From NCBI GenBank assembly GCA_024114885.1, contig CP099426.1:124001-188000 (forward strand): 64,000 bases of DNA, written 5' to 3'. The notes under the pieces were generated by a model. The model searched no databases, had not been told where the DNA came from, and was given only the letters and a program-made list of their open reading frames with translations. The DNA comes from Septoria linicola. Taxonomy: Eukaryota; Ascomycota; Dothideomycetes; Mycosphaerellales; Mycosphaerellaceae. Positions 37,450-49,538 of this stretch are shown here, piece after piece. The number at the start of each line of letters is the position of its first letter. Position 1 is the stretch's first letter. Both the position numbers and the translations under genes were made by a program.

Positions 37450-40400
37450 CCTCTAATTAAGTATCGCCTATCGAATTTCTAAATCTTTAGCTCTACTAGG
37501 CTAGCTTTAGCCTTTAGCTTACTAAGTCTTCTACTTCTTCTTTAAGCTCTATTAGTAGCTAGCGTATATAACTCTCTCTTTCTTCTTAAGTTATTACTAA
37601 TAGCTTACTAATAAAGATCTACGAATACTTATACCTAGGTAGAAGGCCTAGTTCTATAACCTTCTCTATTAGTAGCGGTACTTCTTCTAGTTTAACCTAA
37701 TCTAGAACTAGCTTTAGGTTTTCTTATAGAAAGGTATATTTCTTAAGGTCTATTCTTTTATAGATATACTCTCGTTTAGAGCTATCTAGTTCCTTAAGTT
37801 TATACGATATACCTCTCTATAATACTTTAGATACTCTAAAAGAGCCTTTCTACCTAAACGTAAGCTTATAGGAGAAACTAGTTTTTAACTTAGAGCGGTA
37901 TACTAATACGAGATCTCCTTCCTTTAGTATAGTAAGGTCTATATAGCGATATTTATTAAAGTACGCCTTGTTCTGTTCTTAGAGACGCTATTAACATAGT
38001 CGTCCTTCTTCTATAGTCGTTTCTATAGCTTCTAAGGCCTAAGCTCGAATCGTAAGAAGCTCTACTCTAGTCTTAACCTTGCCCTAATCTATAATCTAGA
38101 AGGTATAGTATTCTAGCTCGATTAGTAGTACTACGTCACGCCTAATTATTACCTCTAATAGTATTAGGCTAGTAGTAGAGACTATTATCGTCCTCTCTAC
38201 CTATAGAACTACTAGAATATAGTTACGAATCGTATAAAGGCCGCTATTAGAGAGCTTTAAGTAAGCGTCTAATATTGTCTTATAGCCGACTTTAACGATA
38301 GCGTTAGACTAAGAGTAGTATAGCGAAATATTAATACGTTTAATACTATACGATAGTAGTAGCTTCTCTACGTTACTAAGGTTAGTCTTATAGTTATCGA
38401 GGATAACTTCTATAGTAGTACCCTACTAGTAAAAGATCTCTTTCTATATAAACCTCGCTATCTATACTAAGGAGATACTCTTCGCTAGATACTAGAATAT
38501 ACGTGCTTCTAGCTAGCGAGATAGAGATTCGCGTATAACTATTAACGAATAGTTCTTCGAGATATACAAGCTATCGATATACTACCGCTAGCCGACTATA
38601 ACTTAGAGTAGGATCTATAGTTCTCTAGATACCTATCTCCTATACTAAAGACTATAAATAGTATATTACTAAATAGCGAGCGAGATTTAAGCTTAAACCC
38701 TATCCTACTATTATCGTTTCTAGATAAGATTATATATCTGTTTAGCGCTACGATAACTATTCTTATAATAGTATACCTTAATAATACGAGCTTATACTTT
38801 AGGTTTATCGATAACTCGCTATAGAGGTCTAGCTACTCGCTCTTAGCGCTAGAGCTAGTTATTCTTAATATAAAATAGCTAGTACTTCTTCCTTAACCGC
38901 TTATACTCGTTATTAGAAACTCTCTTAGGTCTTTATATCCGTATAAGTATAAAAGCGATATTTATTAACTCCTAAGAGTAGATCCTATTAATTATAGATA
39001 GCTCGCCCTAAATTACCTATATAGAGAAAGCGTTAACGTAAAAAGTATCGAAGAATTACTCGTTAATTATTAGATCTACGTCTTCTTCCTATTCTATAGC
39101 CTTTATATCTTTAGGCGTAATAGGCTTCCTCGATAGCGAATCTAGAGCTATATACTTCTTACTAGGAATATATATAACGTTAAAGTCGAAGAGGTAGATC
39201 TATACTAGCTAATACGTTATTACTATATTCGGCAAATTAGAGATAGTCTTATTAAGCTAGTAAACGAGAGTATTTATATTAATCTCTAGTTAGAAGTATA
39301 CTCCGAATAGCTATAGCTTTAGCTTCTTTAATACCTTTAGTATACTAAGGTATTCGCGCTTTCTAGTATCGTACTTAACCTCTACTAGGTTAAATAGGCC
39401 GGACTTATATCGAACTAGATAGTAGAGAAGTAGCTCGTCTCGATTATATTAAGAAAGCGTATATCCTTAACCTTTACTACTCGAATCTATACCTATAATA
39501 ATAAGTCCTACTCCTTTCTTAAAGTTAAGAGTAACTAGAGCTAGAGCTAAAACTAGTACCTTTAAGACGACGTCTTTAGCTAGTTAGTATTCGGTAGTCT
39601 ATTAAAACTCGGTATCCTTCTATAAGAGTTTAAATAGTAGAGTAAGGATAATCGTGAAACCTTTAACCTAGACGCGGTAGTACGTAACTACGCTAAGGAA
39701 GATTCGAACCTTCTTCTAATTCTCTAGCGTCGGCTACTTCTTAATCTTCGCTACTCTCGCGAAGTCTAGATAGCGACTATTAATACTAGTAAGGTAACTA
39801 ACGATTACTAGTTATTCGTAATAAAGCTATAGCTTATTAAAAGCTATAGTTATATTAGCTCGTTCTATATTATAAAGAACGTCGTCTATAGTTATAATAT
39901 GTTTAATAACATAATAGTAGAGGCTAGGTTTAACCTCTTTACTATCGTACTTCGTCTTAGGCTCTTTAATACCTATATTATTAAGGAATAGCTATGCCTT
40001 ATACGAGATATACTCTATAAGTACTTAATTAATAATACGAACGAACTAGGTAATAGAATTCGTAGCTCCTTATAGTAACGTAGTCTACCGTAATAGGCCT
40101 AGCGGTAAATTAAAGCCTATAAGGTCTCTATATAATTTATCGAGTAGGATTTAGTTATATCTAGAGAAGATATTAACTAACGAGGCTAGCGCGTAACTAG
40201 TAAAGTCCTTAGAGAAACCCTTAGCGTCGAGTAGTAAGTTCGAATCTCTTATAGTAACTTAATTAAACTTCTAAGCTACGTTAATTAACTAATACTTCTT
40301 TAGCTTACCTACCTCTATCTTCTTACTAATAAGGAAGTATAGATTTCGATAGGTACTATAGTATAGCTTAAGAGTTCTAGCTTAGATTCGTTATCTTAGT

Positions 40401-41974
40401 ATATCTTCTACGACGTATCGTAGCGATAGGTTTAGCTTGAAGCCTAGATACTACTATAGCTCGTAAGGAACCGTCTAGATCTTCTATAGTAGAGTAATAT
40501 TAGGATTAATTCGGCTTAAATACGTAAAGTCCTATATAAAGGTAGCTTCTCGATTCCTTAGTATATAGTATAATAAATCTAGCTCCTTTAGTAGTAGTTC
40601 TATACTAGGTTTGAACTTTATAAGCTATTTAGGCATAAGCTATAATCTAGGCTCGATCGTCGAGAACCTCTTAGTTAGGTACTTACTATTATAAGATCTA
40701 GTACTAGGTAGTATAGCCGCTTCCTTCTTAATATAAGTCCGTCGCTAGTCCTTTAGTCCGCTAGGGTTTAAGCTATTAGTTATAGTAATATCGGTATTTA
40801 CTAGTTTAATCTTATTAGTAACTCGCTTATAAAGAGTATAGGCGCTAATATAATTATCTAGCTTCTACTACTCTATAGCTTCTTTATTACAAGCTCTCTC
40901 CGCTACTATATTAATAGTAGCTAAGATAACGTACGTCTCTTCGCTAAGCTCGTCGTCTACTTTATCGGAAATAACCTCGTCGTAGGGTCCGGGTTCTTAG
41001 ATAGCTAGCTCCGCCTCTCTAATCTTCTTATAGGCAATTATTAGATATTCGCCTCTATAATTCGAACCCTAGCTCGATTAAGACACTAGTATAGTATCTT
41101 TAAAACTATACCTAATACTCTAGTATAAGTCTCGCTTACTAGTATAAGCTAGCTTAGCTTCGCTAGTAGCTAGTAAAAGCTTCTTAAGTCGACTATTTTA
41201 GCTGAATTTAGCGATATTATCTTCGACGGCCGCTACTATAAGATAGTTATACTATATTTAAGTCTAGCTATAATTAACCCGTCTTAATAGTTCGAGCTAC
41301 TATCGTAGAGAGGTACTTTATCTAATTAAGTCTACTATAAAATAGTCTCTAAAGTAGATTACCTTTATATACGATAACTACTACGTAAGATAGTTAAAGA
41401 CTTGATTCTCTAAGAGTTTAAGGCTATTAGTAACTATAAACGAATACTAGTACTAATCGCTTATCTATCTATACTACTAGTATAGTTTGAAGTATAGTAT
41501 AGGAGGTATAATATAATTATCGTTTAAAAAGGTAACTATAGAACGTTCTACTAGCTAACCCTCCTAAGTAGAGTTTTTACCTCTAACTACTAAACCTTAT
41601 ATAGAAAGGGTAGTAGAAGCTTGAAAAGCTTATAATCCCTCTCTCTACTTCTCGCTATTATAAGATCTAGAGTCCTCGACGGTATACCCTATATCCTTTA
41701 GCTAGTAATTACTAAAAGTTAGAGTTTAGATACTAACTTCTATCGAATCTTAACGTAATATATATATTAGAGCCCCTACTATACTCGTGCCGTCGACTAG
41801 AGCTAGTTTCTCGGTACTCTAGCTTTTCCTAGGACCTGTTCTATAGTTCGTATATTACTACGGCTATTAAAGCTAGTAAATATAATAATACGGCCGTCTA
41901 GAGTACTAATTAAGCCTTCCTACGAGCTATTATCGTAGTTCTTAGAAGCTAGGCGTACTCGTCGCGCCTATAGC
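37450..41974 (-). pseudogene. Gypsy-B pol: reverse transcriptase, RNase H and integrase
   Basis: Minus-strand Ty3/Gypsy pol. The upstream part (41974 to about 40,900) is an unassigned portion of the polyprotein. The reverse transcriptase is about 40,750-39,850; its FLDD-type box reads FLNN because both Asp codons became Asn. The RNase H is about 39,640-39,070, with GYTLSQ, a KYDTRKRE block and a terminal DSLSRKP motif that marks Gypsy RNase H. The integrase core is about 38,900-37,900 and a C-terminal region runs to about 37,450. Stops are RIP-type. Gypsy-A interrupts the frame at 41974/54953. Confidence 0.85.
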
Positions 41975-42146
41975 TATAAGAGCTAGATAAGGTTAAAGGC
42001 TAAGACCTGCCTTAGGCTCGTAGGCTTAGCGCACGGTATAACTATAGTACGCGTATATATCTAAAAGGAGGCAAGAATTAGTCTTACGATATCCTAACGG
42101 TCTTATTAGGAGGGCGCTCTATATATTACTATATACCTCTTTTATA
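41975..42146 (+). repeat. Gypsy-A 5' LTR
   Basis: 172 bp, starting TATAAGAGCT and ending CTTTTATA. TG...CA ends have become TA...TA by RIP. Confidence 0.9.
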
Positions 42147-42199
42147 ATTCTAATTCTTCTCCTTCTAAAAGTAGTAATCTATAGAGGCCTATAGCTCTC

Positions 42200-43380
42200 T
42201 AACGTAACGTAGGCACGGCGCCGCTAGAGCTCGTAATAGGCGAAGTAGACGATCAAGGTAATCTTATAGATACTAACGAGGTTTAGGAGTAGGAGTCTAC
42301 TAGTATAACCGAAGACGGTACGTAGGTAGAGCGTATATAGCTTAAGGCTAAGAACTAGGAACTACGTCGTCGCTTAGAGGTACGCGCTCTACGACGAGAG
42401 AACAATCGGCTCCTTATAGAGTTAGAATCTCTATTCTTAGGTACTTCTAGTACTCTCGATATTAGCGATCCTAAAGACGACGCTAGCGCTAGTATTATAG
42501 GTAGTATACTTTACGATAGCGCGTCGTATACACGATATAAAGGTCCTAAAGTTAGAGAACCTCGTACCTTTAAGAGTAAGACAGTCCGAGAGGCGAGGGA
42601 GTTTATTCGTAGCCTCGAAGTAATCTTCCTTAATAGTCTATAAGAGTTTAGTATAGAAGATTCGAAGGTCCTATATAGTATTATATAGCTCGTAGGCGAG
42701 GCGTAAGAGACCTAGTATAACGAATACTCTAAGGTAATACCTCTAGACTATACTTAGACTAAGTTCAAGCGCTTTATCTACGACGTTATTAGGGATTAGG
42801 CGAATCGTACGATCCTCGTAATAGTCGAGTATAAGAAGGTCTAATAGAGTAAGGGCTAAGGGGTGCGTTAGTTCGCTATAGAGCTAGGCTACTTAGAGTC
42901 TTAACTAGGCGACTATACTAAAGCGTAGCTAGTACGCTAGCTCCTTATAAAGTTAAAGCCGGCGCTTTGACGAGAGATTATTAAGAATTATACCGTGCCT
43001 AGTAAGCGCGCTAATTTAGTTACGTTAGTAAGGCGCCTAGAGTAAGCCGATAGGGTAATTCCTATATAGTATAACTAGGGCGGAAGCTAGAGTAATAGAG
43101 ACCGCGAGCGCGATACGTACTCGAAGCGTAAGCGTATAGAGAGCGATACTCCTACGCGTAGACGCGACGATAGTCTAGGAGGGAATAGTACGCGTCGCTC
43201 TAGCGATAGAGGTTCTACTCGCTCTATTATAGGCTATAAGTATTTAGAATACTATAGCTATAAGTAGAAGGGGTATATTAGTACTAATTCTATCTACCTT
43301 AACTAAAGCGCCCGAGACGATAGTAAGAAGCCGTCGGTACGTAAGGTTACTATAGAGACGCTAAAAAAGAGAAGGTGTTA
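42200..43380 (+). pseudogene. Gypsy-A gag region
   Basis: Frame with a charged coiled-coil-like stretch (QELRRRLEVRALRRE), a gag core (ALRREIIKNY) and a basic Arg/Ser tail, then a degraded Cys/His knuckle near 43,230-43,310 (KYLEYYSYKQKG). Stops are RIP-type. It seems to be in a different frame from pol, so a frameshift or a RIP-era change may separate them. Confidence 0.75.
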
Positions 43381-43439
43381 GAGAAGGACTACGATCTCTA
43401 GACACCGAGCTTAGTAGCGATATATACCTCTCTATATAA

Positions 43440-46400
43440 GTCGTAAATACGACTTACCTAGAGGGTGTAGTCGAGGCGTAGGATAGGCTCAAGCTAGCTT
43501 AATTCCTCCTTAATAATACTACTAATATTAACGTAGTATTAAGATCCTTTGTCTTATAATACAGTATTACGGCTCGAACTAATACTACCTTACCTCTAGC
43601 TACCTTGTTTACTAGGGAATTAGGGCATTATTATAGCGTATATTATATACGCGTACGGCTCGTAGACTCCGTAGGAGTAGAGCGTATAGTAGGCGTAATC
43701 TTTTATACCTACGATATACTAACCCCTAATATAATCTTAGGTCGGCTATAGAGGCGTACTTATCGTATACGAGTCGATAGCGGCTCGGATAAGTAGACCT
43801 ATAGCGATACTTTTAAAAACGTTAAGGTTAGGAAAGCCTATAAGTTTTTCAAGGACTTGAAGTATATACTAACTATATATATAGTAGTAATAAGTAAGAT
43901 AGGTAGAGAGGTTGACCCTCTTCCTTCTAAGTTCTAATAGTTCTCTAACGTCTTGAACCCGATAGAAGAGATAAGGAGCAAGCTAGTAGATAGCGCGGAG
44001 TATACGATTAAGCTACGTCTAGGTACCGTTCCGCCCTTTAGGCCGCTATACTACTAGTCGGGTAAGGAGCTAGAGGAATTAAAGAAGTACCTTACTATAG
44101 GCCTTGAGTACGATTAGATTAAGCGTAGCGTTAGCGAGGTAGATACGCCTATCCTATTTGTACTAAAGAAAGATAGCAAACTAAGGCTATACGTCGACTA
44201 CTAAGGGTTAAACGAAATTACTATTAAGAATAGGTACCTACTTCCTCTAATTAGTAAGACGCTAGATAGGCTTATAGGAGCCGTATAGTTTACGACCCTA
44301 GACCTTGTAGATATATACTATCGGATTCGTGTCAAGCCTAGCGACCGCTAGAAGACTACGTTCCGCACGCGCTATAGCTACTTCTAGTATAAGGTGATAC
44401 TATTTAGCCTAACTAACGCCCTAGCTACGTTCTAGGCGTATATTAACCGTGCTCTAGTAGGTTTAGTCGATACGTACTACGTAGTATACCTTAATAACAT
44501 TCTTATCTATAGTAAGAGCCGCGTAGACTACGTACGCGACGTATACGACGTATTTACGCGTCTCCGGAAGTTCGGACTCTATACTTAAAGAGCGAAGTAC
44601 AAATTCTAGTAGAAGGAAGTCGATTTCCTAGGCTTTATAGTAACTACTAGAGGCGTTACGATAGATCTACGTAGGATAGACGTAATCGCGGCGTAGCTAA
44701 CGCCTATAACGCTCGTAGAGGTTTAATCCTTCCTTAGATTTACTAACTTCTACTAGCGTTTTATTTTTAAATACTCTAGAGTAGTATCTCTACTTACGGC
44801 GTTATCTAAGGGCGCCGTAGTAGGTAAGAAGCCGGGCCTACTCAAGTAGACCGTACGAGAGGAGTAGGCGTTTACTAAGTTAAAAAAGCGTTTTTCTATA
44901 GTACCGCTACTAAGGTACTTTAACCCTACGCTTAGGTTACGGGTCGAGAGCGACGCCTCTAATTACGTAATTACTACAATCCTTAGCTAACTCTTCGGGT
45001 CTAAATAGTACCCTATTATATTTATGTCTAGGAAGATAATTACTATAGAGTATAATTACGAGGTGTACGATAAGAAGCTTCTTATAGTAGTTAAGGCTTT
45101 TAAAGCGTAGAGGCTGTACCTCGAAGGCGCTCTATATACGATCGACGTACTAGTCGACTATACTAACCTTCGTAGGTTTATAGGCGTAAAGAAGTTAACT
45201 AGTAGGTAAGCCTATTAGGCTACATTCCTAGCCCTATTCGACTTCGTTATAACGTACTAGGTAGGTAAGCGAAACCTAGCCGACGCGCCGTCGAGGCGTA
45301 GTAATTACGCTAAGGAGGTAGTAGAGGTAACTAACCTTCTACCTACCCTATAGACTAAGTTATAGCTATAGGACGATTAGAGTACGAGGGACGTAGGCGG
45401 ACCGCTCGTAGCTCGTATCTATACGACTTATAAAGAATAGTATTCTTCGATAGAGAGAAGTACTAACTCTAACCTATAGTAGTAGTTTTTAACGCCTATA
45501 CAAGTAGTAGGTATAATTACTAAGAGCGAAGAGCTATACGCGAATATCTTAGACTTGATCCTTAGATATACTCGCGCGCTAGTATAGGCTAAGCTAAGCG
45601 TAAGCGTAGTATACTCGTAAGCGATAAGTAATAGCGGCTAGTTCGAGTAATATACTATAAGAGAGGGAAACCTCTAGGTAGACGATTTACTATACGTACC
45701 TAAGGACTACGCCTTACGGACGTAGGTAATTCGTATATATTACGATAATACCCTTGTAGGCTATTTTAGTAAGGACAAGACTATCTCGCTAGTACGAAGG
45801 AAGTACTAGTAGCTAGAGATAACTAAGGATATCGTATAATACGTAGAATCCTATAGGAGTTACTAGAAGGTAAAGGCGCGTCGCTATCGACTATATAGCG
45901 AGCTAACTACGCTACCTATACCGGATCGTCCGTTCTAAGAATTAACTTAGGATTTTATTATAGACCTTCTACCGAGTAAGCGAGGAGTATACGTGTATAA
46001 TACGATTCTAGTTATTATCGACCGATATATAAAGATAGTTATCTTTGTCCTAACTATAAAGAGGTATACTAGTAGTAACCTTATAGGAGTCTTAATATTA
46101 GAAGTAATTAGGTATTATAGTATACCTATAAGTATTATTAGCGATAGAGGGTCTGTATTTACGAGTTAGTTCTAGTCTGACTTCTACTACGAGGCGTATA
46201 TAAAGCGTAAGCTAAGTATAGTATTCTATTCGTAAACGGACAGGTAAACCGAAAGAGCGAATTAGACGCTTAAGACTTACCTACGTATCTACTACGTAGA
46301 GTAATAAGATAACTAGGCAGACCTATTAGTATAAGCCGAGTTCGTATATAACAATAGTACGTATACGACACTAAAGGTATTACTATTTATAGCGCTATAT

Positions 46401-47000
46401 AGTTTTAATCTAGAGCTAGTAACGAGTAGGCGAGAAGCTCGAGGCGCGCTTCCTAAAAGGGAGGTACTAGCCGCTAAGGAAGCTATAGAAAGATTAAAGA
46501 AGAACTATAAGACGCTAAGTAAACGCTAGCGAGAAGCAAGCGAGGCGTAGGCTAGGTACTTTAATAATAGGTATTAGGCTAAGGAATATAAGGTCGGCGA
46601 TATAGTCTTACTATCGATAAAGAACCTATAATTAAAGGTTCCTTCGAAGAAGTTAGTAGATAAGTTTACTAGGCCTTTTAAGGTGATTAACGTAGTAGGG
46701 AAGTAGGCGTACCGCTTAGCCCTACTACTAGACGCTCTTATCTATAACGTATTTTATATATCGCTTCTAGAACCTTAGAAAAGTAGCGAGACGTAGGTAG
46801 AGAGTATACTACTCGCGGACTACTAGGGTAAATAGGAAGTTAAGAAGATCCTTAGAACTCGAGTAAGGAAGGGCGTACGCTAGTACTTAATCCGCTAGTA
46901 GAGCTAGCCTAAAGAGTACGACTAGTAGGAACCTAAAGAATATATTAGCGGCTATATAGTACTAGACGTATTCGAAGCGTAGCGCGTAAGCGGGCGCGTA
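43440..47000 (+). pseudogene. Gypsy-A pol with C-terminal chromodomain
   Basis: A protease-like part (about 43,450-43,850, with NIILGRL) leads to reverse transcriptase (about 44,030-44,760, with FGLYTQ, FLGFIV and LRFTNFYQRFI). The YxDD box at 44487-44498 reads YLNN. RNase H follows (to about 45,300, with DALSRR), then integrase (about 45,650-46,560; DFIIDLLPSK, SDRGSVFTS). The chromodomain is at about 46,830-46,985 (EVKKILRTR, then the PKEYD...EPKE block). Chromodomains in this family guide integration to heterochromatin. RIP has inactivated the gene through stops and loss of catalytic aspartates. Confidence 0.88.
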
Positions 47001-47015
47001 GTAAGATAGAAGCGC

Positions 47016-47052
47016 TAAGGCACTAATACGCTAAGGTACTAATACGGCGATA
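47016..47052. repeat. Short direct repeat (GCTAAGGCACTAATAC)
   Basis: Two adjacent copies of an ~17-bp unit just after the pol frame of Gypsy-A, differing by one C/T. Confidence 0.7.
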
Positions 47053-47166
47053 CTAAGTACTAAGCGCTAAACCTATATATAGGAGCAAACTTTAAATTTA
47101 AGAGAGTAAGAAAATTACTAAGGTAGTTAGGATATATCGAAGCGTAAACTATATTATTTATATACG

Positions 47167-47179
47167 CCCGCTAAGCGGG
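47167..47179. other. GC-rich hairpin CCCGC-TAA-GCGGG
   Basis: Perfect 5-bp stem and 3-base loop between the convergent ends of pol and the antisense ORF of Gypsy-A, which might act at 3' ends of transcripts. Function is inferred from position only. Confidence 0.35.
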
Positions 47180-47276
47180 TCGTATAGTGCCTATAGGTAA
47201 GAAGCAAGAATTTAACTATAGCCTATATAGGCGCGAGTAGAGTATAAGGGGCGCGGGTAGGTAGCGAGCGAAACGC

Positions 47277-48245
47277 TTATTTATCGTCTATAGAGAGCGC
47301 GTCGTCGCTAGCGTTTCCGCCGCCGTCGACGTCCTCTACGTCCTTATCCTTATCCTCCTCTACCTCCTCGTCGGACACGGCGTCGTCCGAGAGCTTACTC
47401 TCCTCCTAGTTACTACTCTTAAGGTATACTACCTCTACGGTAGCGTCTAGGGCATCGCTAGAGGCGCCTACTATACGGTTAGTCTACGAAGAGTATTAGT
47501 ATCGTATAAGGATCGTATAGGAAAAGTAGGTATACCTCGTACTATAGCTCAAACATAGCTACTATAAAGTTAGACTAGCGCTAGGTCTCCGCTAGACCGG
47601 CGACGGATATCGCGCTAGCTAGTAGCGAGCCGAGTACGCTCGCCTTACGTAGCGTATCCTAGCCGCCGATAGCTTTACTCTTATTACTAGTAAAAACCCT
47701 CTTAGCGGTCTTAATAGAGGTACGGAGGGCCTTTAGGCGGCGCTTTACCTACTCTTTACGTACGCCCTTAGAGAGGGTCGCTAGCTACTCGCGGTAATAT
47801 AGTACGCGGCGCGCCTACCGCTTAAGGTTTCTATTAGTAATCCTCTTATAATTATAGTGTTAGCGCTTATAGCGCTAATACTTGACCTTCTAACTAGGCT
47901 TTATTACCCCGTCGCACGCTAGCTCGTCGTCTATACGTAGTCCGTTAGTATATAAAGCGTAGTTAAGGAGTATTCGAAGATCTATACCGTCGTAGGTATA
48001 CTTAATATAGTAGAGGCAGATCTTTATATCTCCTCGTTCTCCGATATTATTAATAGTACGTAGTAGGCAGTTTAGAACTACGACTCGGGTACGCTTCGGT
48101 AGTATAGTACTTACGTTAGTAATATAGTAATCGTACGAAGATACTAGCTTAATAAGGACATAGAAAATATTATATACGTAGAGAGAAAAGTCTAAGAGAG
48201 AGTTAGAAGAGTTTTTAAGAATACGCTCGAGCTACGAATCGTAGT
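47277..48245 (-). pseudogene. Antisense ORF of Gypsy-A between pol and 3' LTR
   Basis: On the strand opposite to gag-pol, a frame of about 300 codons runs from roughly 48,240 to 47,460. After a change of frame (an intron or an indel, around 47,530-47,440) it ends in an acidic tail rich in Asp/Glu (EEVEEDKDKDVEDVDGGG), stopping at TAA 47279-47277. The middle has many basic residues (KEQVKRRLKALRTSIKTAKR), suggesting a helical nucleic-acid- or protein-binding segment. Stops inside are RIP-type. It converges on pol. No domain is recognised. Antisense ORFs in this position are known from some plant and fungal Gypsy elements, but the family here is unidentified. Confidence 0.5.
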
Positions 48246-48473
48246 CGCTATAGTAAGGAATATGTTACTACGTAAACGTAACACGTATAGTAACCCTTTA
48301 CTTCGTAGCGCGAATTCACGTAACACGCTAAAGGTTCGTAGGCATAACGCGTTAGAGATACGATAAACGCGGAATATATAAAGTATATTATAAAGACTAA
48401 ATAGGTAGCCTAGAATATAACCTATTAAGTAAGGGTGTCGCTAAGGGTAGCTCCCTTAGGGAGAGAAGATAGT

Positions 48474-48641
48474 TATAAGAGCTAGGTAAGGTTAAAGGCT
48501 AAGACCCGCCTTAGGCTCGTAGGCTTAGCGTACGGTATAACTATAGTACGCGTATATATCCGAAAGGAGGTAAGAATTAGTCTTACGATATCCTAACGGT
48601 CTTATTAGGAGGGCGCTCTATATATTACTATATACCCCTTT
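48474..48641 (+). repeat. Gypsy-A 3' LTR (main part)
   Basis: Matches 41975-42146 up to CCCTTT. The remaining TATA is at 54944-54947 after the Copia-D insertion and its CCTTT duplication. Confidence 0.92.
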
Positions 48642-48918
48642 TATTAAAAGTAGAGAGCGTGTTATATACTACACAATATTAAGGAGGGTATAGCGTAGTA
48701 AAGAAGAATAAGGGATCAATCTTGAACTGACTTATATACATAGTGTAGTAGTAATATGCTAGGAACTAAATACAAAGTTAATTAAGTTAGTTATCTAAGA
48801 AGAGAAGAGAGAGAAGCAAGATGTACCTCTTACTAAGCCTTAGGTGGATGCCTTAGGCATCTAGAACTATGCTTAGAAGTCTATATCTAGACTGACTATC
48901 TAGGATATATTCTTAACA
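48642..48918 (-). repeat. Copia-D 3' LTR
   Basis: 277-bp reverse LTR, TATTAAAAG...TTCTTAACA (first TG turned TA). Confidence 0.95.
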
Positions 48919-49538
48919 CTCCTACTTATACTATATAGTCAGATCTTTTAATAGATCATCTATAGTACTCAAATGCTAGTCCTAATCTTAATTAGTTATT
49001 AAGTACTTGCTTTTCAGACTAATAACTAGACAGTACCAACTATTAATCTAATAAACTTTCTATACTACTATCTCCTACAAAAAGGTAAAAGAAATGCCTT
49101 CTATAAGATCTTCCTCCTCTCTTATATAGGAGTGGATTGTTTAGGACATAGACTATCTAGTAAGTTGCCCCTATCCTTTCTTATAGCTAATTCTAACAGC
49201 TCCCTAGATTCCTTATAGCCTAGTCCCTTACTTAGTCATATTCTATATAGCTTCTTAGTTCTCTAATAGTCTTTAGGATACACTATTCTTAGCTATAGGG
49301 ATCTTATATTAAGCTAGGGAGTAGAGTAACTACATACTAGTAGAGGAGATAATAGCTGCTATAGAGGAGGTCTTCAATATTAACTAGTACTTGGCCTTAG
49401 GGGGTGTCTAGTTCAGCTAGGTGCTATATAGTAATATTGTAGTTAGTAATAGGTCTGATATTAGTAAGGGCATTTAGGACTTTATAAAGTCTAACTAAGG
49501 AGGAGTCAAGTAACTAAAATCTTTCTTTTAAACTCCTC

